The notes beneath the pieces were generated by a model. That model did not search any database. It was not told the origin of the DNA and worked only from the letters and a program-made list of their open reading frames with translations. From the NCBI GenBank assembly GCA_031549105.1, contig JAVBQK010000057.1:1-64000 (forward strand): 64,000 nt of DNA, written 5' to 3'. Below are positions 44,412 through 53,287 of the stretch, one piece after another. This DNA comes from Avichristensenella sp031549105. GTDB lineage: Bacteria; Bacillota; Clostridia; Christensenellales; Aristaeellaceae. Position numbers and translations under genes: made by a program. The first letter of the stretch is position 1. Every line of letters begins with the position of its first letter.

Positions 44412-45008
44412 TCAGCCCAACAACTCTTCAACGGTCTTGCCGCGGAGCTTAGCAACCTGTTCCGCGCTGCGGAGCGTCGCAAGGCCTGCCAGCGTCGCCT
44501 TGACCATGTTGATCGGGTTGTTCGTGCCGTAGGACTTGGTGCGGATATCCTTGATACCACACAGCTCAAGCACGGCGCGAGCCGGACCGCCCGCGATAAC
44601 GCCGGTTCCTGCGGGGGCCGGCAGCAGCAGCACCTTGCCGGTGCCGAAGCGGCCAATCGCCTCGTGGGGAATCGTCGCATCCTTAAACGGCACGGTGATC
44701 AGGTTCTTCTTCGCGGCTTCAACCGCCTTGCGGATGGCCTCGGGAATTTCAGTGGCCTTGCCCATACCAACGCCTACACGGCCCTTCTCGTCGCCGATGA
44801 CGACCAGCGCGGAAAAGCGGAAGTTACGGCCGCCCTTGACAACCTTGGTAACACGGTTGACGGCGACGAGCTTCTCTTTGAACTCCTGGGGTTCGTCCAT
44901 GCGGTCGCGGCGATCACGGCGCGGCCCACGGTCATCCCGGCGGGGCGGGCGGTTTCCATCCCGATTGTCACGGCCATGATGCTGGTTGTTGTTTTGATTG
45001 TTTTCCAT
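44412..45008 (-). CDS. rpsE: 30S ribosomal protein S5 with Asn/Asp/Arg-rich N-terminal extension
   Basis: This 198-residue protein has the normal S5 body from about residue 40 (FKEKLVAVNRVTKVVKGGR, then GKVLLLPAPAGTGVIAGG). Ahead of it lies a low-complexity lead of about 38 residues made of Asn/Gln/His and then Arg/Asp repeats, where most S5 proteins have 5-15 residues. GGAG lies 8 nt before the ATG, which is 2 nt past the rplR stop, so the long start looks real; an internal ATG near residue 37 lacks a site. Confidence 0.95.
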   Translation of the reverse strand: MENNQNNNQHHGRDNRDGNRPPRRDDRGPRRDRRDRMDEPQEFKEKLVAVNRVTKVVKGGRNFRFSALVVIGDEKGRVGVGMGKATEIPEAIRKAVEAAKKNLITVPFKDATIPHEAIGRFGTGKVLLLPAPAGTGVIAGGPARAVLELCGIKDIRTKSYGTNNPINMVKATLAGLATLRSAEQVAKLRGKTVEELLG

Positions 45009-45010
45009 AC

Positions 45011-45379
45011 TCAGAACTCCAATCCGGCTTCTCTGGCGCCTTCAGCGACGGCCTGCACGCGGCCCGTGTACACGTAGCCGCCGCGGTCGAACACCACGGA
45101 CTTGAAGCCTGCTTGCAGCGCACGCTCGCCGATGGTCTTGCCAACCAGCTTCGCCGCGCCTTTTTTGTTGATCTCTTCCAACTGGCCTTGGATGGCCGGA
45201 TCCAGCGTCGAGGCAGAAACCAGCGTTACGCCCTTGGAATCATCGATGAGCTGGGCGTAGATATGCTTCAGGCTGCGGAACACGCAGAGCCTGGGCGACT
45301 CGGGCGTGCCGGTGATCTTCTGCCGGACGCGCTCGTGACGGATCTTGCGAACCTCATTTTTGTCCCTTTTGTTGAACAT
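45011..45379 (-). CDS. rplR: 50S ribosomal protein L18
   Basis: This 122-residue protein binds 5S rRNA. The start MFNKRDKNEVRKIRHERVRQKI and the ending FDRGGYVYTGRVQAVAEGAREAGLEF are characteristic. Confidence 0.98.
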   Translation of the reverse strand: MFNKRDKNEVRKIRHERVRQKITGTPESPRLCVFRSLKHIYAQLIDDSKGVTLVSASTLDPAIQGQLEEINKKGAAKLVGKTIGERALQAGFKSVVFDRGGYVYTGRVQAVAEGAREAGLEF

Positions 45380-45399
45380 TCGCGCTCACTCCCTTTCTA

Positions 45400-45939
45400 T
45401 TACTTACCGGTCTTGCCTTCCTTGCGGCGGATATGCTCATTTTCGTACTTAATGCCCTTGCCCAGGTACGGCTCCGGCTTACGAATCTTGCGAATGTCGG
45501 CGGCAAGGTTGCCCACCTGCTGCTTGTTGATGCCCTTAACGATGATCTTCGTGGGGGCAGGCACTTCGAACTGGATGTTCTCGGGCGCCTTCATGACAAC
45601 GGGGTGGCTGAAACCGATGTTGATGGTGAGCGTATCGCCCTGAACCTGCGCGCGGTAGCCGGTTCCGACCATCTCCAGGGTTTTGGAGAAGCCGTCGGTC
45701 ACGCCGACGACCAGATTGTTAACCAGCGCGCGGTACAGGCCGTGAAGGGCCTTATGCGGCTTGTTGTCAGTGGGACGGGTCAGAATGAGGAATCCATCTT
45801 CTTCATGAACCTGGATGCCGCCCTTGACCTGCTCGGACAGGGTGCCCTTGGGCCCCTTGGCCGTGACGGTGCCGTCCGCAGCGATGTCCACTTTGACGTT
45901 CGCCGGAACCTTGATGGGGAGTTTGCCGATACGAGACAT
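45400..45939 (-). CDS. rplF: 50S ribosomal protein L6
   Basis: This 179-residue, two-domain protein begins MSRIGKLPIKVPANVKVDI and ends with the KPEPYLGKGIKYENEHIRRKEGKTGK tail. AAGGAGG precedes the ATG. A 149 nt spacer separates it from rpsH, unusual for this cluster. Confidence 0.98.
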   Translation of the reverse strand: MSRIGKLPIKVPANVKVDIAADGTVTAKGPKGTLSEQVKGGIQVHEEDGFLILTRPTDNKPHKALHGLYRALVNNLVVGVTDGFSKTLEMVGTGYRAQVQGDTLTINIGFSHPVVMKAPENIQFEVPAPTKIIVKGINKQQVGNLAADIRKIRKPEPYLGKGIKYENEHIRRKEGKTGK

Positions 45940-46088
45940 GCTTTTCCTCCTTACGGAATAGCCCTCTCCGGGACGATGCCGGGGGCCCTACCGTTCTTCG
46001 CGCTGTCCGCGCTTCGCATGGGGGACTGCTGCCCCCCCTACGGAACCCCCACTAGGGAGGGGTTACGCCGAGAGCTAGTTTACCTACC
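45940..46088. repeat. Hairpin-rich spacer inside the spc operon
   Basis: Between rpsH and rplF the minus strand folds into several GC-rich hairpins: AACCCC with GGGGTT, GGGGG with CCCCC around a GCAGCAG loop, and a GGGCCCCCGG/CCCGG region. Its outer parts (CCCTCTCC, then GGAGGGG) can pair across the spacer. It does not match the 36 kb/40 kb repeat. It may belong to a second interspersed family. Confidence 0.5.
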
Positions 46089-46484
46089 TTACCAGATGTA
46101 CGCCAGCACTTCGCCGCCGACAGCGTTCTTGCGGCATTCCTTGTCGGTCATCACACCCTTGGGGGTGGAGATGATCGCGGTGCCCAGGCCGCCGAGAACC
46201 TTGGGGATCTCGTTGCACTTGGCGTAGACGCGCAGGCCCGGACGGCTGATGCGCTTGAGGCCGACGATCACGGGGCGCTTGTCGGCGTATTTGAGCGTAA
46301 CGCGGATGGAGCCCTGCAGCCCATCGTTCACGTACTCGATGTTCTTGACGAAGCCTTCGTTCAGCAGGATCTTCGCGATCGACTTCTTCATGTTCGAAGC
46401 CGGGATGCTCACATTGTCATGTCCAGCGATCTGCGCATTGCGGATTCTGGTCAGCATATCGGCGATGGGATCATTCACGACCAT
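46089..46484 (-). CDS. rpsH: 30S ribosomal protein S8
   Basis: This 131-residue protein begins VVNDPIADMLTRIRNAQ after its Met and ends KECRKNAVGGEVLAYIW. The GVMTD segment near the 16S contact is present. Confidence 0.98.
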   Translation of the reverse strand: MVVNDPIADMLTRIRNAQIAGHDNVSIPASNMKKSIAKILLNEGFVKNIEYVNDGLQGSIRVTLKYADKRPVIVGLKRISRPGLRVYAKCNEIPKVLGGLGTAIISTPKGVMTDKECRKNAVGGEVLAYIW

Positions 46485-46497
46485 GTCTGTACCTCCT

Positions 46498-46683
46498 TTA
46501 CCAGCTCGCCTTGCGGACGCCGGGGATCTGGCCGGCGTACGCCAGCTCGCGGAAGCAAATGCGGCATACGCCGTACTTGCGGAGCACCGAGTGCGGACGG
46601 CCGCACAGGCGGCAGCGGGTGTAAGCCCGGGTGGAGAACTTGGGCTCGCGCTGCTGCTTGAGCTTCATGCTAAGTTTCGCCAT
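46498..46683 (-). CDS. rpsZ: 30S ribosomal protein S14 type Z (zinc form)
   Basis: This is the short 61-residue form with Cys24, Cys27, Cys40 and Cys43 (CRLC and CRIC). It sits between rplE and rpsH as usual. Confidence 0.97.
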   Translation of the reverse strand: MAKLSMKLKQQREPKFSTRAYTRCRLCGRPHSVLRKYGVCRICFRELAYAGQIPGVRKASW

Positions 46684-46698
46684 TGTATCTCCTCCTCC

Positions 46699-47244
46699 TT
46701 ACGCTTGGGCGAACGGCATGCCCATCAGGCGCAGCAGTTCGCGGGCTTCTTCGTCCGTCTTGGCGGTGGTGACGATGATCATCTCCATGCCGCGGATCTT
46801 CTCTACCTTGTCATACTCGATTTCCGGGAAGAGCAGCTGCTCACGGATGCCCAGCGCGTAGTTCCCGCGGCCGTCAAACGCCTTGACCGATACGCCGTGG
46901 AAGTCACGGACGCGCGGAAGGGCGATGTTGACGAGCTTGTCGTAGAACTGGTACATGCGCTCGCCGCGCAACGTCACCTTCGCGCCGACGTTCATGCCCT
47001 CGCGGAGCTTGAAGTTCGCGACGGACTTCTTCGCCTTGGTGACGATCGGCTTCTGGCCGGAGATGGTCTTCAGATCGCCCACGGCGGCCTCCAGACCCTT
47101 GGCGTTGTCCTTGCAATCGCCCAGGCCCATGTTGATGACGATCTTCTCAACCTTGGGAACCTGATTGACGTTCTTGTAGCCAAACTTCTGCTGGAGCGCA
47201 GGCATGACCTCGGCCACGTATTTATTCTTTAGACGGTTTTCCAT
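46699..47244 (-). CDS. rplE: 50S ribosomal protein L5
   Basis: This 181-residue 5S rRNA-binding protein starts MENRLKNKYVAEVMPALQQK. The conserved RGMEMIIVTTAKTDEEARELL is at the end. AGGAGG lies upstream of ATG 47244; the longer frame adds a Cys/Arg-rich stretch from the rplX region. Confidence 0.97.
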   Translation of the reverse strand: MENRLKNKYVAEVMPALQQKFGYKNVNQVPKVEKIVINMGLGDCKDNAKGLEAAVGDLKTISGQKPIVTKAKKSVANFKLREGMNVGAKVTLRGERMYQFYDKLVNIALPRVRDFHGVSVKAFDGRGNYALGIREQLLFPEIEYDKVEKIRGMEMIIVTTAKTDEEARELLRLMGMPFAQA

Positions 47245-47257
47245 CTTCAGTCTCCTC

Positions 47258-47590
47258 CTAGTTCTCGAAGGCGGCGCCGCACTTCTTGCACACGCGCACC
47301 TTCTTGCCATCCGCGAGAATCTTGTGGGCGTTGCGGGTGGCCTTGCCGCACTTGGCGCACACGAGCATCACGTTGGAGGCGGCGATGGCGGCTTCCTTGT
47401 GGATGATGCCGCCCGGCATGCCCTGGCCGCGGGACTTCTGGTGTTTGGTGACCATGGCAACGCCTTCGACGACCACGCGGCCGGTCTTAGGCAACGCGCG
47501 CATGACCTTGCCCTTCTTGCCCTTTTCGTCACCGGAAATCACAACGACGTTGTCGCCGGACCGGACGTGGATCTTCTGCATCTTGTTCAT
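47258..47590 (-). CDS. rplX: 50S ribosomal protein L24 with C-terminal zinc ribbon
   Basis: This 110-residue protein has the KOW segment (VRSGDNVVVISGDEKGKKGKV) and a C-terminal pair CAKC and CKKC that likely binds zinc. ATG at 47590 or the ATG three codons later are both possible. Confidence 0.97.
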   Translation of the reverse strand: MNKMQKIHVRSGDNVVVISGDEKGKKGKVMRALPKTGRVVVEGVAMVTKHQKSRGQGMPGGIIHKEAAIAASNVMLVCAKCGKATRNAHKILADGKKVRVCKKCGAAFEN

Positions 47591-47605
47591 TCTCGTCCAC
47601 TCTCC

Positions 47606-47974
47606 TTACAGCACTTCCGGCGCGAGCGAGACGATCTTCATGTAGTCCTTCTCGCGCAGTTCGCGCGCCACAGGCCCAAAGATGCGCGTGCCGCGGGGCT
47701 GCTTCTGGTCGTTGATGATCACGGCGGCGTTGTCGTCAAAGCGGATGTAGCTGCCATCCGGACGGCGCTTCTGCTTATGCATGCGCACGATGACGGCCTT
47801 GACCACGTCGCCCTTCTTCACGGTGCCGCCGGGGTTAGCGGATTTTACGCTGGCGACGATGACATCGCCGATGCCGCCGTCGCGGCGAAAGGAGCCGCCC
47901 AGAACGCGAATGCACATAATTTCCTTCGCGCCGGAGTTGTCGGCCACCTTCAAACGGGTTTGCGGCTGAATCAC
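47606..47974 (-). CDS. rplN: 50S ribosomal protein L14
   Basis: This 122-residue protein begins MIQPQTRLKVADNSGAKEIM and ends ELREKDYMKIVSLAPEVL, full length and well conserved. Confidence 0.98.
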   Translation of the reverse strand: MIQPQTRLKVADNSGAKEIMCIRVLGGSFRRDGGIGDVIVASVKSANPGGTVKKGDVVKAVIVRMHKQKRRPDGSYIRFDDNAAVIINDQKQPRGTRIFGPVARELREKDYMKIVSLAPEVL

Positions 47975-47989
47975 GGGGCTCCCTCCTTC

Positions 47990-48250
47990 TTACTTGGCTT
48001 TCTCGACGATTTCGACCAGACGCCAGTGCTTATCCTTGCTAATCGGGCGGGTCTCCATCACCATTACGGTATCGCCCATGCCGCACTCGTTGTTTTCGTC
48101 GTGCGCCTTGAGCTTGGTGGTGCGGTTCATGATCTTTCCGTACAGCGGGTGCTTGACGCGCGTGCGGATGGCAACAACGATGGTCTTATCCATCTTATCG
48201 CTAACGACCACGCCGGTGCGGGTCTTGCGAATGCCTCTTTGTTCGGCCAT
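47990..48250 (-). CDS. rpsQ: 30S ribosomal protein S17
   Basis: This 86-residue protein begins MAEQRGIRKTRTGVVVSDKM. GGGAG lies 9 nt before ATG 48250. The eight extra codons of the longer frame overlap the rpmC stop region and are not needed. Confidence 0.97.
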   Translation of the reverse strand: MAEQRGIRKTRTGVVVSDKMDKTIVVAIRTRVKHPLYGKIMNRTTKLKAHDENNECGMGDTVMVMETRPISKDKHWRLVEIVEKAK

Positions 48251-48270
48251 GGTTTGTTTCTCCCTTCTCC

Positions 48271-48465
48271 TCACGCCTTGAGCTGCTTCTCGCGGATCAG
48301 CGTCTTGGCCCGCGCGATATCGCGCCGCACTTCGCGGATCACCATGGTGTTCTCCAGCTGACCTGTGGCAAGCTGGAAACGGAGGTTGAACAGCTCGGCC
48401 TTGAGCTCCTTCACCTTGGCCTCAAGGGCGTCGGCGTTCATCTGCTTCATCTCGCTCGCCTTCAT
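48271..48465 (-). CDS. rpmC: 50S ribosomal protein L29
   Basis: This 64-residue two-helix protein begins MKASEMKQMNADALEAKVKE. The ATG overlaps the rplP stop (ATGA). Confidence 0.97.
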   Translation of the reverse strand: MKASEMKQMNADALEAKVKELKAELFNLRFQLATGQLENTMVIREVRRDIARAKTLIREKQLKA

Positions 48466-48893
48466 TCAGCCTCACCTCCCGCGGTCTGTGCTCTGGTGAC
48501 AAACTTGGTCTTAATCGGTAGCTTGTGCGCCGCAAGACGGAGCGCCTCGCGCGCCATGCTCTCCTCCACCCCGCCAATCTCAAAGAGGACCCGGCCGGGC
48601 TTGACCACCGCCACCCAGTATTCGGGCGAGCCCTTGCCGCTGCCCATGCGGGTCTCGGCGGGCTTTTCGGTAACGGGCTTATCAGGGAAAATCTTGATCC
48701 AAACCTGGCCGCCGCGCTTGGTGTACCGCGTCAGGGCGACACGGGCGGCTTCGATCTGGTTGGAGGTAATCCACGCGGGCTCGGTGGCCATCAGGCCGAA
48801 TTCGCCATTGGACACGAAATTGCCGCGATGGGCCTTACCCTTCATACGGCCGCGGAAGACGCGACGCCGCTTGACTCTTTTGGGCATCAACAT
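48462..48893 (-). CDS. rplP: 50S ribosomal protein L16
   Basis: This 143-residue protein begins MLMPKRVKRRRVFRGRMKGK. The central IEAARVALTRYTKRGGQVWI and MGSGKGSPEYWVAVVKPG are conserved. Confidence 0.98.
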   Translation of the reverse strand: MLMPKRVKRRRVFRGRMKGKAHRGNFVSNGEFGLMATEPAWITSNQIEAARVALTRYTKRGGQVWIKIFPDKPVTEKPAETRMGSGKGSPEYWVAVVKPGRVLFEIGGVEESMAREALRLAAHKLPIKTKFVTRAQTAGGEAE

Positions 48894-48896
48894 GGT

Positions 48897-49565
48897 TTAT
48901 CTGCCTCCTTCGGCCCGGACAGGGTTCTTTTTGCTCTTGGGCAGGATCTGCCCCTTGTAAATCCATACCTTCACGCCGATACGGCCGTAGGTGGTCTTCG
49001 CCTCCGCAAAGCCGTAATCGATGTTCGCGCGCAGCGTCTGTAGCGGGATGGACCCCTCGTGGTAGCCCTCGCTGCGGGCGATGTCCGCGCCGCCAAGGCG
49101 ACCGTTGACCGCGGTCTTGATGCCCTTGGCGCCGCCCTTCATGGCGCGCTGGATCGACTGTTTCATTGCGCGGCGGAACGAGATGCGGCGCTCCAGCTGC
49201 TGGGCGATGCTCTCGGCGACGAGCTGCGCGTCGACCTCGGGATTCTTGATCTCCATGATGTTGAGCGAAACGGGCATCTTCGCGAAGCCTTCGATTTCCT
49301 TCTTGAGGGCTTCAACGCCCGCGCCGCCCTTGCCGATGACAACGCCCGGCTTGGCGGTGAACAGTGTCACGGTGAGCTTGCCGGTGGAGCGCTCGATGTC
49401 GATGCGCGAAATACCGGCGGCATTGTGCTTTTCCTTGAGCATTTTGCGAAGTTTGAAGTCCGCCTCAAGGTTGTTGGCGAAATCCTTTTTATTGGCAAAC
49501 CAGCGGGTGCTCCAATCCATGATGACGCCTACGCGCGCTCCATGGGGATTTACTTTCTGACCCAA
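48897..49565 (-). CDS. rpsC: 30S ribosomal protein S3
   Basis: This 222-residue protein starts MGQKVNPHGARVGVIMDWST. The KH domain (KPGVVIGKGGAGVEALKKEI) and the C-terminal GRLGGADIARSEGYHEGSIP are intact. Confidence 0.98.
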   Translation of the reverse strand: MGQKVNPHGARVGVIMDWSTRWFANKKDFANNLEADFKLRKMLKEKHNAAGISRIDIERSTGKLTVTLFTAKPGVVIGKGGAGVEALKKEIEGFAKMPVSLNIMEIKNPEVDAQLVAESIAQQLERRISFRRAMKQSIQRAMKGGAKGIKTAVNGRLGGADIARSEGYHEGSIPLQTLRANIDYGFAEAKTTYGRIGVKVWIYKGQILPKSKKNPVRAEGGR

Positions 49566-49586
49566 AGTGATTCCTCCTTCTCCCTC

Positions 49587-49973
49587 TTACTCCCGGGTGT
49601 CCAGCACGACGGTGATGTGGCTCGTGCGCTTGAGCATCGGCGACGCGCTGCCGCGTGAGCGGGCTACGTAGCGCTTCAGCGTGGGACCCGGGTTGGCGTA
49701 TACTTCGGCAACATACAGGTCACGGCGGGAAAGCTCCAGGTTGTTCTCCGCGTTGGCAACGGCGGAATTGAGAAGCTTTTCCACGACAGGGGCGGCGGCC
49801 TTGGGGGTGTACATCAGGATCGCCAGCGCCTGGTCTACCTGCTTGCCGCGGATCAAGTCGATGACGATCTTGACTTTGCGGGGGGAGATGCGGATGTGCT
49901 TGGCAATCGCATGGGGCCGCTTGTCGGCGGTCGCGTGCCTGGCTTCCGCCTTTTCACGGGTTCTGGTGGCCAT
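49587..49973 (-). CDS. rplV: 50S ribosomal protein L22
   Basis: This 128-residue tunnel-wall protein has a core KHIRISPRKVKIVIDLIRGK and a hook ending RYVARSRGSASPMLKRTSHI. The N-terminal 20 residues are a short charged extension. Confidence 0.97.
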   Translation of the reverse strand: MATRTREKAEARHATADKRPHAIAKHIRISPRKVKIVIDLIRGKQVDQALAILMYTPKAAAPVVEKLLNSAVANAENNLELSRRDLYVAEVYANPGPTLKRYVARSRGSASPMLKRTSHITVVLDTRE

Positions 49974-49987
49974 TCATCTCATCTCCT

Positions 49988-50266
49988 TTACTTACGGCCC
50001 GATGCCTTTTCGCCCGCGTGGCCGCGGAACGTGCGGGTGGGGGCGAACTCGCCCAGCTTGTGTCCGACCATTTCTTCCGTTACGTAGACCGGCACGTGCT
50101 TGCGCCCGTCATGGACAGCAATGGTATGGCCGACGAAATCGGGGAAGATGGTGCTCGCGCGGCTCCAGGTCTTCAGCACGGTCTTTTTGCCGGCGTTGTT
50201 CATCTCGACGATTTTCTGGAAAAGGCGTTCGCTGACGAACGGGCCTTTTTTAATGGATCTGCTCAT
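49988..50266 (-). CDS. rpsS: 30S ribosomal protein S19
   Basis: This 92-residue protein begins MSRSIKKGPFVSERLFQKIV and contains the conserved GHKLGEFAPTRTFRGHAG near the end. Confidence 0.98.
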   Translation of the reverse strand: MSRSIKKGPFVSERLFQKIVEMNNAGKKTVLKTWSRASTIFPDFVGHTIAVHDGRKHVPVYVTEEMVGHKLGEFAPTRTFRGHAGEKASGRK

Positions 50267-50278
50267 GCCTTTGCCTCC

Positions 50279-51112
<834 letters not shown>

Positions 51113-51127
51113 TCCTGTGACCTCCCT

Positions 51128-51424
51128 TTACTGCGCCATGCCTTCGAAGAATTCGATATCCTTGGAATCCTTCTTAAGCGTGACATAGGCTTTCTTGATT
51201 TCGGGCGTGCGGCCGGATGTTTTGCCCTGCCGCTTGATCTTGCCCATGGTGCGCAGCGTGTTGACCTTTTCGACCTTCACGCCGAAGATTTCCTGCACCG
51301 CGTTCTTGATCTCGGTACGGGTGGCGGAAACTGCCACCTCAAACACGTACTTCTTATCCGCGAATCCGTCGTATGCCTTTTCGGTCAGCACCGGGCGGCG
51401 GATGATGTCATGGACGTTTTTCAT
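51128..51424 (-). CDS. rplW: 50S ribosomal protein L23
   Basis: This 98-residue exit-tunnel protein is a docking site for SRP and trigger factor. MKNVHDIIRRPVLTEKAYDG is typical. The ATG shares one base with the rplD stop (TAATG). Confidence 0.98.
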   Translation of the reverse strand: MKNVHDIIRRPVLTEKAYDGFADKKYVFEVAVSATRTEIKNAVQEIFGVKVEKVNTLRTMGKIKRQGKTSGRTPEIKKAYVTLKKDSKDIEFFEGMAQ

Positions 51425-52047
51425 TACGCGTACACCTCCTCGGCCTGGCGGACGGCGTCCTGCGTGAGAATGAACGCGTCATGGCGCAGGATCTCGTAGA
51501 CGTTGATGGTGTTGATCAGCGCGACGGTGACGCCCGGAATGTTCCGGCTGGCGCGCAGCAGCGCCTCGTCCTTCTGGGCTACCAGCACCAGCGCCTTCTT
51601 GGTGGCGCCGAGGTTGCGGAGCACCTTGACCATCTCGCGGGTCTTGGGCTGGGAGAGGCTGAGGCGGTCGAGCACGATGATCTCATCGGCCTGCGCCTTA
51701 GACGTGAAGGCCGAGCGCATCGCCAGACGGCGGACCTTCTTGGGCACGGAAATGTCGTAATCGCGGGGCTTGGGCGCGAAGACGACGCCGCCCTTTTTGA
51801 ACTGCGGAGCGCGGCTGCCGTGATGGCGCGCGCGGCCAGTGCCCTTCTGGCGGTAGATCTTCTTGCCGCCGCCGCGCACTTCGCTGCGGGTCTTGGCGGC
51901 CTGAGTGCCCAGGCGGCGGCCATTGAGGATGGCGCGCACGACCATGTGCATCGCAAACGGGTTGACCTCTACGCCAAAGAGCGCATCGCTGAGCTCGATC
52001 TGGCCGACGGTCTTACCTTCGGTATTTTTCAGGTTGACAGTAGGCAT
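51424..52047 (-). CDS. rplD: 50S ribosomal protein L4
   Basis: This 207-residue protein begins MPTVNLKNTEGKTVGQIELS. The tunnel loop includes GGGKKIYRQKGTGRARHHGSR. ATG at 52047 has AAGGGAG upstream. L4 is the S10-operon autoregulator in some bacteria, which makes the leader of this operon worth attention. Confidence 0.97.
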   Translation of the reverse strand: MPTVNLKNTEGKTVGQIELSDALFGVEVNPFAMHMVVRAILNGRRLGTQAAKTRSEVRGGGKKIYRQKGTGRARHHGSRAPQFKKGGVVFAPKPRDYDISVPKKVRRLAMRSAFTSKAQADEIIVLDRLSLSQPKTREMVKVLRNLGATKKALVLVAQKDEALLRASRNIPGVTVALINTINVYEILRHDAFILTQDAVRQAEEVYA

Positions 52048-52067
52048 TTTCGTCGTATCTCCCTTCC

Positions 52068-52709
52068 TCAAGCCTTCACGGCGTTGCGAACGATCAGCAA
52101 GCCGCCGTTGGGGCCGGGTACCGCGCCGCGCACGAGCAGCAGGTCGCGCTCTTTGTCCACGCGTACCACGGAGAGGTTCTGGATGGTGACCTTCTCCACG
52201 CCGTACTGACCGGCCATGTGTTTATTCTTGAACACGCGGGACGGGTCGGAGTTCGCACCCATCGAACCCACACCGCGGTGATACTTGGAGCCGTGCGCCA
52301 TGGGGCCTGTGTGCTGGTTCCAGCGCTGGATAACGCCAGTGAAGCCGTGGCCCTTGGAGATGCCGGTCACGTCGATCTTATCGCCTTCGGCGAAGACATC
52401 GGCCTTGATGACCTGGCCCACTTCGTAGGAATCGCTGTCAGCGAGACGCAGCTCGCGGAGCCTGCGCGTCGGGGCGACGCCCGCCTTCTTGAAGTGGCCG
52501 GCCTGCGGCTTGTTGACCAACTTCTTGACCCGGTACTCGGGAATGGCGTCGAAACCGACCTGGATCGCGGAATATCCGTCCGACTTGACGGTTTTCTTCT
52601 GCACGACGGTGCAGGGGCCGGCCTGGATGACGGTGACGGGCAGCAGGCGCCCATCGGGCGTGAATACCTGCGTCATGCCAACCTTCTTGCCGACGATAGC
52701 TTTGTTCAT
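52068..52709 (-). CDS. rplC: 50S ribosomal protein L3
   Basis: This 213-residue protein begins MNKAIVGKKVGMTQVFTPDG. The central extension FTGVIQRWNQHTGPMAHGSK carries the usual methylated-Gln position. AGGAGG lies upstream of ATG 52709. Confidence 0.98.
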   Translation of the reverse strand: MNKAIVGKKVGMTQVFTPDGRLLPVTVIQAGPCTVVQKKTVKSDGYSAIQVGFDAIPEYRVKKLVNKPQAGHFKKAGVAPTRRLRELRLADSDSYEVGQVIKADVFAEGDKIDVTGISKGHGFTGVIQRWNQHTGPMAHGSKYHRGVGSMGANSDPSRVFKNKHMAGQYGVEKVTIQNLSVVRVDKERDLLLVRGAVPGPNGGLLIVRNAVKA

Positions 52710-52734
52710 CGTAAAACCTCCTGTTACGCTCAAA

Positions 52735-53043
52735 TCACAGCTTGATCTCGATTTCCACGCCCGCCGGCAAGTCGATCTTCGTCAGCGCGTCCACGGTACG
52801 GGGGGTGGGGCTGAGGATGTCGATCAAGCGCTTGTGGGTGCGGAGCTCGAACTGCTCACGGGAATCCTTGTACTTATGGGGAGCGCGCAGGATGGTGACA
52901 ATTTCCTTCTCGGTCGGCAGCGGGATCGGCCCGGATACCTTTGCGCCGGTCCGCTTTGCCGTCTCAACGATGCGCTCTGCGGATTGGTCGATGATGTTGT
53001 GTTCGTACGCCTTGAGCTTGATACGGATTTTCTGATTGGCCAC
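52735..53043 (-). CDS. rpsJ: 30S ribosomal protein S10, GTG start
   Basis: This 102-residue protein, ANQKIRIKLKAYEHNIIDQS after its first residue, is the first gene of the ribosomal cluster. The start is GTG at 53043 with AAAGGAGG just upstream. An in-frame ATG 18 codons earlier has no ribosome site and would add a non-conserved lead. Confidence 0.97.
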   Translation of the reverse strand: MANQKIRIKLKAYEHNIIDQSAERIVETAKRTGAKVSGPIPLPTEKEIVTILRAPHKYKDSREQFELRTHKRLIDILSPTPRTVDALTKIDLPAGVEIEIKL

Positions 53044-53210
53044 GTCTTTTCCTCCTTTTTTATCGAGCCGCCTGTACACCGGGCCGTGTGTTTCCATTTA
53101 GAAAACCATCGCGGCGGGACAGGAGCCCGTCGCCCGATTGTCCGGACATGGTCCGCGATAATTATCCGGCGGCCAACCGGTAACTTACCGCTTCATCCCA
53201 GAACGACAGC
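53044..53210 (-). promoter_or_regulatory. Structured 5' leader of the S10 operon
   Basis: The transcript leader of about 165 nt contains several short hairpins (for example CGGTAA with TTACCG, CGGAC with GTCCG, and GTTTTC with GGAAAC) before the rpsJ ribosome site. Such leaders often bind a ribosomal protein for feedback, but I cannot match it to a known class. Confidence 0.45.
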
Positions 53211-53216
53211 CCTACT

Positions 53217-53245
53217 AGTATAAACAACCTCCGCAAGATTTGCAA
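53217..53245 (-). promoter_or_regulatory. Sigma-A promoter of the S10-spc-alpha cluster
   Basis: TTGCAA (53245-53240), a 17 nt spacer and TATACT (53222-53217) face rpsJ. It is the only strong promoter seen ahead of the cluster. Confidence 0.8.
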
Positions 53246-53255
53246 GAGGTTGTTT
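53222..53255 (-). terminator. Hairpin ending the VanY transcript, overlapping the S10 promoter
   Basis: AAACAACCTC and GAGGTTGTTT form a perfect 10 bp stem with a 14 nt loop. On the minus strand it follows the VanY stop by about 30 nt and ends in TTT. The loop contains the -35 of the S10 promoter. Confidence 0.5.
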
Positions 53256-53287
53256 CGCATTTTTACAACTTTTTTTGCCCGGAAACC

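Noticed and set aside
53044..53097. In-frame ATG giving an S10 protein 18 residues longer
   Set aside because: It has no ribosome site, the lead is not conserved in S10, and the GTG at 53043 has a strong AAAGGAGG.
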